Assembly (NCBI GenBank): GCA_017557405.1
Contig: JAFYYV010000009.1
Location: forward strand, 62,001 to 126,000
Length of the DNA: 64,000 nucleotides
Origin: Prevotella sp.
GTDB lineage: Bacteria; Bacteroidota; Bacteroidia; Bacteroidales; Bacteroidaceae
Reading direction: 5' to 3'
Under the pieces are notes generated by a model. That model saw nothing but the letters and a program-made list of their open reading frames with translations, was not told where the DNA came from and did not search any database. Shown here piece after piece: positions 59,377-64,000 of this stretch; the first letter of the stretch is position 1, and every line of letters begins with the position of its first letter. Made by a program: the position numbers and the translations under genes.

Positions 59377-62160
59377 ATGAAAAAACTTACCCTTCTTTCG
59401 CTGCTATCCCTGTTGATGACAAGCGCGTTTGCCGTGAACACCAAGACTGTGGTCGAGCAGGTTTCGCAGGCGATAGTGCTGAACGATAATGTGGACTTCC
59501 ACATCACTTCGGAAGAACCCTTCACAACGACAGGCAGTCTCGACATCAAGAACGTTGACCAGGCGGTCGTCATCTTCGACAATCTGCGTCCTAGCCAGGC
59601 TTTGGCTTATCTGGGATTCATTACCATCGATGGCCAGAAGGCGGCGAACCGAGTGAATTGTTATTTGAAGATCTACAATCGTGGTGCCATCTTGATGCCT
59701 CATAGCCCCAACCTCAAGCCGCTGACCACCTACACCGAACCCAATTTCGAGGGTGAGTCGTGTTCCAACTACTCCATCGGGCACAACAACGGTTTTATGC
59801 GCACGCTCTCGGCAGCACAGCTGAACAATCGTATCAAGTCGTTCAAATTGAAGCGTGGCTACATGGTGACATTCTCCCTGCGTGATGAGGGGCGTGGCTA
59901 CAGCCGCTGCTTCATTGCCGACGACCGTGATATAGAGGTCAATCTGCCGCCATTGATGGCTGGCCGTGTGTCCTCCTATCGTCTTTTCCATTGGAACGAC
60001 TGCAGTAAGTCGGGTATTGCCGACAACCTGAATCAGAGCGTCAACGCGCTGCTCCACACCACATGGAGTTACACTTGGAGCGCTGGCAGTAGCATGGGAA
60101 CCGATTTCGAGTGCGTGCCCCACATGAACCACATCTATGGTCCGTCGGCCTCTGATTTGGGTAAGGCTGATTATTCCGCACATATCAAGACCGACAACGA
60201 GCCTGGCAACAGTGCCGATCCGAACCCCGCCACCGTTGATCAAGTGCTCGCACGTTGGGAAGACCTGATGCGCACGGGCAAACGACTCATGACACCCTCT
60301 TCCCACGATGGTTCCATCGGTTGGATGACCGCCTTTGTCGACTCCATTGACAAGCGTGGTTGGCGTTGCGACATTGTGGACGTTCACTCCTATTGGACCG
60401 AAGGCACTTACAACGGACTAGAGAACAACTGGTACAAGAAATACAAGCGACCCATCTGGATTTCGGAGTTCGTTTGGGGAGCATCGTGGAACAAGAATGG
60501 CATCTTCAGTACTGACGTCAACTGGGATAACCCGACAGCTGCCGACCTGCAGTTGAACCTGACGAACATGTCGCGCATTCTGAACAACCTGAACAAATGG
60601 GGCTTCATCGAGCGATACGCCTATTGGAACGGTGAGCGCAACTGTTCGAAGATCTATATGAATGGCAAGCTGACACCGCTGGGTGAGTTCTATTCGAAGA
60701 TGGACACGGGCGTGGGCTACAATTCGGCTTACGAATACATTCCTTCTGCACCGCCCCTCACTGCACCGCGCATCATCACCTATTCGTTCACGCCCAGCAC
60801 GCAGGTTTTCAAAATGACATTCCGCGACAGCAATGGTGAGCTCAACGACGCTGTGTACGTGGAACGCAAGGTGGGCGATGGCCCGTGGGAGCCCATCTAT
60901 ACGGCTCAAATCTATGAGAACGGATATACTTACTTGGTTACCGACACCATCACGAAGGGTGGCAATTATGCTTATCGCACCCACGCCAAGGCTTATAATG
61001 GCGCCAATTATTATTCGTCTGAGGTCTATAACATGATTGGAATGACCCAAGGAGAAGGCACCTTGCAATATGGCGATCTTACGACTTCAGTGTCCGACAA
61101 CATCGTCAACTTCTTCTCGCAGCCCCTCGACAATCCGCCTGTGGTGGTCTTTGGAGGTCCTACCGTGAAGACGCTCACCACCTACCCTGTTGAGCAGGTG
61201 ACAGAGGTGACCAAAGACGCCGATACTTATACCAGCTTCGGAGCCAAGATGATGACATGGACAGAATCGATTGATGAAACGCCGTTCACCGATGGAGCCG
61301 AAACGAGTTCTTATCTGGTCATCGAGCCAGGTAATGGAAAGATAGGCGATCTGAACTACGAGGCTGGAATGGTGTCCGATGAAGAAGGAAACCTGTTGGG
61401 CGTGTCCACCGACCTGGTGGAAGTGAAGTTCAAGCAGCCGTTTGCTGAGGTTCCTGTGGTGATGGTCACGACCTATAACAACAAGAACAAATACCCCATT
61501 TCAGGTCGTGCGTTCGATGTGACAACCGAAGGCTTCAAGCTCATCGCTCGTCGCCAACATGGCTTGACTGGAACCATGCAACCTGTCAACTTCTCCTATT
61601 TCGCCATCAACAAGGGTGAGGGTGAGACACCCGAGGGCAAGAAGCTCACGGTCGGTGTGGAGGACCTGACCTTCAAGGGAGTGATGGTGCAGATACAATA
61701 TGGTTCGACACTCACCAACCCCATTCCTTTCGTGCAACTTCAGAGTCAGAACCGCGATGCTGCCGGCATCATCCGAATCCAGATGCAAGACGATTCCTAC
61801 ATGCGTGTCAGGCTGCAATTCGACCCCAGTTCGCCCAATGGAACGATCAATCGCACAAATCCAGCCACCGAGGCTGTGGGATGGTTGGTGCTCAGCGACA
61901 ATCCGACTGCCACCGCCATTCGCGACCTTGCCACTCCTGCAGGCCGTCGTTTGAACATCTGGCCCACCGTGGCCACGCATGCTGTAGCCGTGAAAGACGC
62001 CTCTGCCACCACAGCCAGCGTCTATTCTACGAGTGGCGCACGGTTGTTGACGGTCGATTTGGTGGAAGGACAAGCCACCATCGACATCACCTCGCTGCCA
62101 GCAGGTATCTACGTGGTGCGCACGAACGCCCAGCATAGCGGGAAGATTGTGAAGCGTTGA
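59377..62160 (+). CDS. Secreted GH128-like glycosidase with T9SS sorting domain
   Basis: A 927-residue multidomain protein: signal peptide (about 1-19) and an N-terminal beta domain (about 25-190). A TIM-barrel of the Asl1/GH128 type (about 200-460) has Glu275 in TDNEPGN as candidate acid/base and Glu364 in WISEFVWGASWN as candidate nucleophile, plus VDVHSYW. A Fn3-like part (about 470-555) and a beta-rich region follow. A C-terminal type A sorting domain (about 850-927) ends in LPAGIYVVRT and GKIVKR. GH128 members cleave beta-1,3-glucan, but the substrate here is unproven. Own promoter, single gene. Confidence 0.82.
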   Translation: MKKLTLLSLLSLLMTSAFAVNTKTVVEQVSQAIVLNDNVDFHITSEEPFTTTGSLDIKNVDQAVVIFDNLRPSQALAYLGFITIDGQKAANRVNCYLKIYNRGAILMPHSPNLKPLTTYTEPNFEGESCSNYSIGHNNGFMRTLSAAQLNNRIKSFKLKRGYMVTFSLRDEGRGYSRCFIADDRDIEVNLPPLMAGRVSSYRLFHWNDCSKSGIADNLNQSVNALLHTTWSYTWSAGSSMGTDFECVPHMNHIYGPSASDLGKADYSAHIKTDNEPGNSADPNPATVDQVLARWEDLMRTGKRLMTPSSHDGSIGWMTAFVDSIDKRGWRCDIVDVHSYWTEGTYNGLENNWYKKYKRPIWISEFVWGASWNKNGIFSTDVNWDNPTAADLQLNLTNMSRILNNLNKWGFIERYAYWNGERNCSKIYMNGKLTPLGEFYSKMDTGVGYNSAYEYIPSAPPLTAPRIITYSFTPSTQVFKMTFRDSNGELNDAVYVERKVGDGPWEPIYTAQIYENGYTYLVTDTITKGGNYAYRTHAKAYNGANYYSSEVYNMIGMTQGEGTLQYGDLTTSVSDNIVNFFSQPLDNPPVVVFGGPTVKTLTTYPVEQVTEVTKDADTYTSFGAKMMTWTESIDETPFTDGAETSSYLVIEPGNGKIGDLNYEAGMVSDEEGNLLGVSTDLVEVKFKQPFAEVPVVMVTTYNNKNKYPISGRAFDVTTEGFKLIARRQHGLTGTMQPVNFSYFAINKGEGETPEGKKLTVGVEDLTFKGVMVQIQYGSTLTNPIPFVQLQSQNRDAAGIIRIQMQDDSYMRVRLQFDPSSPNGTINRTNPATEAVGWLVLSDNPTATAIRDLATPAGRRLNIWPTVATHAVAVKDASATTASVYSTSGARLLTVDLVEGQATIDITSLPAGIYVVRTNAQHSGKIVKR

Positions 62161-62203
62161 CCTTTCAACAGGAAAACAAAAGCAAAAACAAAGGAAAATG
62201 AAA

Positions 62204-62240
62204 GAAGGCCGCATCCCATCAGATGCGACCTTCTTGTTTG
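62204..62240 (+). terminator. Terminator after the glycosidase gene
   Basis: GAAGG (62204-62208) with CCTTC (62229-62233) and GCATC (62211-62215) with GATGC (62222-62226), a 2-nt internal loop on each side, then TTGTTTGT. The A-rich 5' side would also suit the convergent tRNA-Lys. Confidence 0.7.
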
Positions 62241-62242
62241 TG

Positions 62243-62315
62243 TGACTCGCTTGGGGCTCGAACCCAAGACCCCAACATTAAAAGTGTTGTGCTCTACCAA
62301 CTGAGCTAGCGAGTC
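62243..62315 (-). tRNA. tRNA-Lys (UUU)
   Basis: 73 nt on the minus strand: acceptor GACTCGC/GCGAGTC with discriminator A, D arm GCTC/GAGC, anticodon stem CAACA/TGTTG with loop CTTTTAA (anticodon TTT), T arm TTGGG/CCCAA with loop TTCGAGC. No encoded CCA. Confidence 0.96.
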
Positions 62316-62353
62316 TCCCGTTATTTTTATGCCCTCATTTCTAAAAGCGAGTG

Positions 62354-62361
62354 CAAAGGTA
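62354..62361 (-). promoter_or_regulatory. -7 element for tRNA-Lys
   Basis: Minus-strand TACCTTTG, 38 bp upstream of the tRNA; identical to the octamer before tRNA(CAU). Confidence 0.5.
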
Positions 62362-62436
62362 CAACAAAAAGTTGAAAGGAGGCATATTTAATCGTTTGAA
62401 AAGCAGAATATTAAACAAAATTAACAGGCAATTGCC

Positions 62437-63585
62437 CTAATCTGCCACTTCCTCCGTGTCAATCTCTTGGTTTTCCTCGCTTCCTTCTTGGTTCTTTTTC
62501 ATCTCCAGCCGCAGGTCGATTTCATGTTCTCGCGTCACATATCGTTGCCAATAAGCCATGATGAGGGTCGTGAGCGGCAGGGCGATAATCAGTCCGATGA
62601 AACCCAGCAAGGCGCCCCAGATGGAGAGCGACAGCAGGAGGATGGCCGGGTTGAGCCCCATGGCCGTTCCCATGATTTTGGGAGTGACCACCATGTCGAT
62701 GATGACCTGCACAATGGCAAACACAGCCACAGCCATCGCCAGGATGGCCCAGAAGTTCTGACCCGTGTCAGCGGCTTTCAGCAGGGCGAGGAAAGCGGTC
62801 GGAATCAGTGCGAAGGTGTGCAGATAGGGCACAAGGTCGAGTATTCCGATGAGGATTCCCAAACCTATTGCCATCGGGAAGTCGATGATGGTGAAACCAA
62901 TGCAGAAGAGAATGCCCATCGTGAGCGCCACGAGGCCCTGACCGCGGATGTAGTTGTTCAGCTCGCGCTCCACGTCCTTCATCAGCTCCGTCCAGAACGG
63001 GCGCGACTTCTTGGGGAATATCTTGATCCAGTTGTTGGTCAGATACTCGTAGTCGAGCAGGATGAAGAACATATACAACAGGGTGATCAGCGAAGCCACG
63101 ATGCTGATGACCACGCTCGCCGTGTGTCCTAAGAAGGAGAACAGCTTGGGCATGGCCGTCTGCAGGGCATCCGTAAAATCCTTGCTTTTGAAGAAGTCGG
63201 TGATGGCCGTCTGGTTTTCCTTCACCCAGTTGTTGATGGTCTCCGGAATGCTTGTGATGTGGGTGGTCGACTGGATGTATTTCGTTGACAGCTCCACCAG
63301 CTTCTGGAATTGCTCAATCATGGGCGGTATGATGAGCCAAATCACACCCGTGATGATGGCGATGACGGCGATGAGCGTGATGAGGATGCTCACCACACGG
63401 TTGCGCACGTGCATCTTGTCTTGCACGAACTTCACGGCAGGGTAGAGCAGATAGGCCAGGAACCACGCGATGAAGAACGGCAACAGCACGCTGCTGAGGC
63501 GATTCACCAGGAACAGAACTCCAAAGATGAGCAATCCTATTCCTACCCATCTCACTAATTTGTCGAATGTGATTTTTTCTTGCAT
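62437..63585 (-). CDS. AI-2E family transporter (PerM/YtvI type)
   Basis: A 382-residue membrane protein with about seven or eight helices, including the N-terminal double helix (VGIGLLIFGVLFLVNRL and VLLPFFIAWFLAYLLYPAV). It also has a soluble middle (about 95-150) and the family's LGILIGILDLVPYLHTFALIPTA and GFIGLIIALPLTTLIMAYW. Members export AI-2 or act as sodium/proton antiporters; the substrate cannot be assigned. The C-terminus is acidic. It precedes tRNA-Lys on the same strand. Confidence 0.9.
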   Translation of the reverse strand: MQEKITFDKLVRWVGIGLLIFGVLFLVNRLSSVLLPFFIAWFLAYLLYPAVKFVQDKMHVRNRVVSILITLIAVIAIITGVIWLIIPPMIEQFQKLVELSTKYIQSTTHITSIPETINNWVKENQTAITDFFKSKDFTDALQTAMPKLFSFLGHTASVVISIVASLITLLYMFFILLDYEYLTNNWIKIFPKKSRPFWTELMKDVERELNNYIRGQGLVALTMGILFCIGFTIIDFPMAIGLGILIGILDLVPYLHTFALIPTAFLALLKAADTGQNFWAILAMAVAVFAIVQVIIDMVVTPKIMGTAMGLNPAILLLSLSIWGALLGFIGLIIALPLTTLIMAYWQRYVTREHEIDLRLEMKKNQEGSEENQEIDTEEVAD

Positions 63586-63634
63586 TGGTCGTCGATTAGC
63601 GATTCAACTCATGTGTTGTGGGACGTTGAGGCCG

Positions 63635-64000
63635 TTATTCCTCACTTCCCACGGCGGCTTTGTAGCACTCACGGCAGAGGGGCTCATATTCCTGTGTCTC
63701 GCCCAGCAACACCCGTTTGTCGCCCGGTACCAGACGGTGGCTCACATAGGCCAGATTGCCGCATTTCACGCAGATGGCATGCACCTTGGTCACGTCGTCG
63801 GCAATGGCGCACAAGGCAGGCATAGGGCCAAACGGCTTTCCACGGAAGTCCATGTCGAGACCTGCCACGATGACGCGCACGCCACGGTTAGCCAACTCGT
63901 TGCAGACGTCAACAAGACCCTCGTCCATGAACTGAGCCTCGTCAATGCCCACCACCTCGATGTCGGCCGACAGCAGCAATATTGCCGATGAATGCTCGAC
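63635..64000 (-). CDS. tdk: Thymidine kinase, C-terminal part (cut by window edge)
   Basis: At least 121 residues read in from the right edge. [11 protein letters not shown]-type sequence ([16 protein letters not shown]) holds the Walker B/Mg region. [14 protein letters not shown] follows, then the zinc ribbon CVKCG ... CRECY and the thymidine loop with [10 protein letters not shown]. It phosphorylates thymidine for salvage. The frame is open to 64000, so the true start and P-loop lie outside. It ends 49 nt before the AI-2E transporter gene on the same strand. Confidence 0.93.
   Translation of the reverse strand, partial: VEHSSAILLLSADIEVVGIDEAQFMDEGLVDVCNELANRGVRVIVAGLDMDFRGKPFGPMPALCAIADDVTKVHAICVKCGNLAYVSHRLVPGDKRVLLGETQEYEPLCRECYKAAVGSEE

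Overview
The window is a stretch of a Bacteroidetes chromosome, most likely Prevotella or a close relative. Reasons: start codons lack strong Shine-Dalgarno sequences; many genes are preceded by the Bacteroidetes promoter (TTG, 19-21 bp, TAnnTTTG); the Bacteroidetes-specific proteins PorT, GldH, DUF4831 and a T9SS sorting tail are present; and the gene orders (exbB-exbD-exbD-tonB-binding protein-TPR, mreBCD-mrdA-rodA, metF-holB-ricT-gldH) are ones I associate with the phylum. No phage, insertion sequence, CRISPR array or rRNA operon is visible. Almost everything is core-genome material; the unusual signals lie mainly in the intergenic DNA.

Layout. 1-126: start of a lipoprotein gene running off the window. 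219-7404: an RDD membrane protein divergent from a SpoIIM-like / membrane / DUF4129 / DUF4350 / MoxR ATPase / DUF58 cluster, both sides read from one interlocked promoter. 7445-11977: CE2-type esterase, aquaporin, FucP-type sugar permease, class II fructose-bisphosphate aldolase. 12257-18994: a 22-bp tandem array, an orphan AAA ATPase with an operator-like leader, a Crp/Fnr regulator, then an unrecognised HExxH protein, two TlpA-type thioredoxins and an orphan PstS-like lipoprotein. 18999-22968 (minus): LRR-dockerin protein, DUF4831 protein, Nnr. 23112-27508: hpt, adk, obgE, pgeF and a two-domain LytM protein. 27589-33064: small basic protein, stand-alone AICAR transformylase, ferredoxin, PorT, lipoprotein, and a 5'-nucleotidase split over two genes. 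33057-36812: L19 with a structured leader, a small protein, a GH127 arabinofuranosidase, a second 22-bp array.

36812-42275 (minus): TonB/ExbB/ExbD energy-transduction operon with a second orphan PstS-like protein and a TPR protein. 42508-47566 (minus): aminotransferase, RibBA, LptF/G permease, START-like protein. 47713: tRNA(CAU), followed by a third 22-bp array. 48460-55059: stand-alone IMP cyclohydrolase (the other half of PurH) and the rod-shape operon mreBCD-mrdA-rodA. 55148-59103 (minus): gldH, ricT, holB, metF. 59377-62160: a large GH128-like secreted enzyme with a T9SS sorting tail. 62243-64000 (minus): tRNA-Lys, an AI-2E family permease, and thymidine kinase running off the end.

The observations I rate highest are: (i) three indel-free arrays of a 22-bp, two-palindrome unit in three separate intergenic regions; (ii) degenerate but phase-exact 8-bp arrays filling gaps between operon genes; (iii) purine biosynthesis with PurH split into two genes 19 kb apart, the transformylase half resembling animal ATIC; (iv) a strong candidate RNA structure in the L19 leader; (v) a mirror-image bidirectional promoter at 965-998; (vi) the HExxH/TlpA/TlpA/binding-protein cluster, whose function I cannot name. 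All assignments rest on reading the sequence and on memory of protein families; no search was run.
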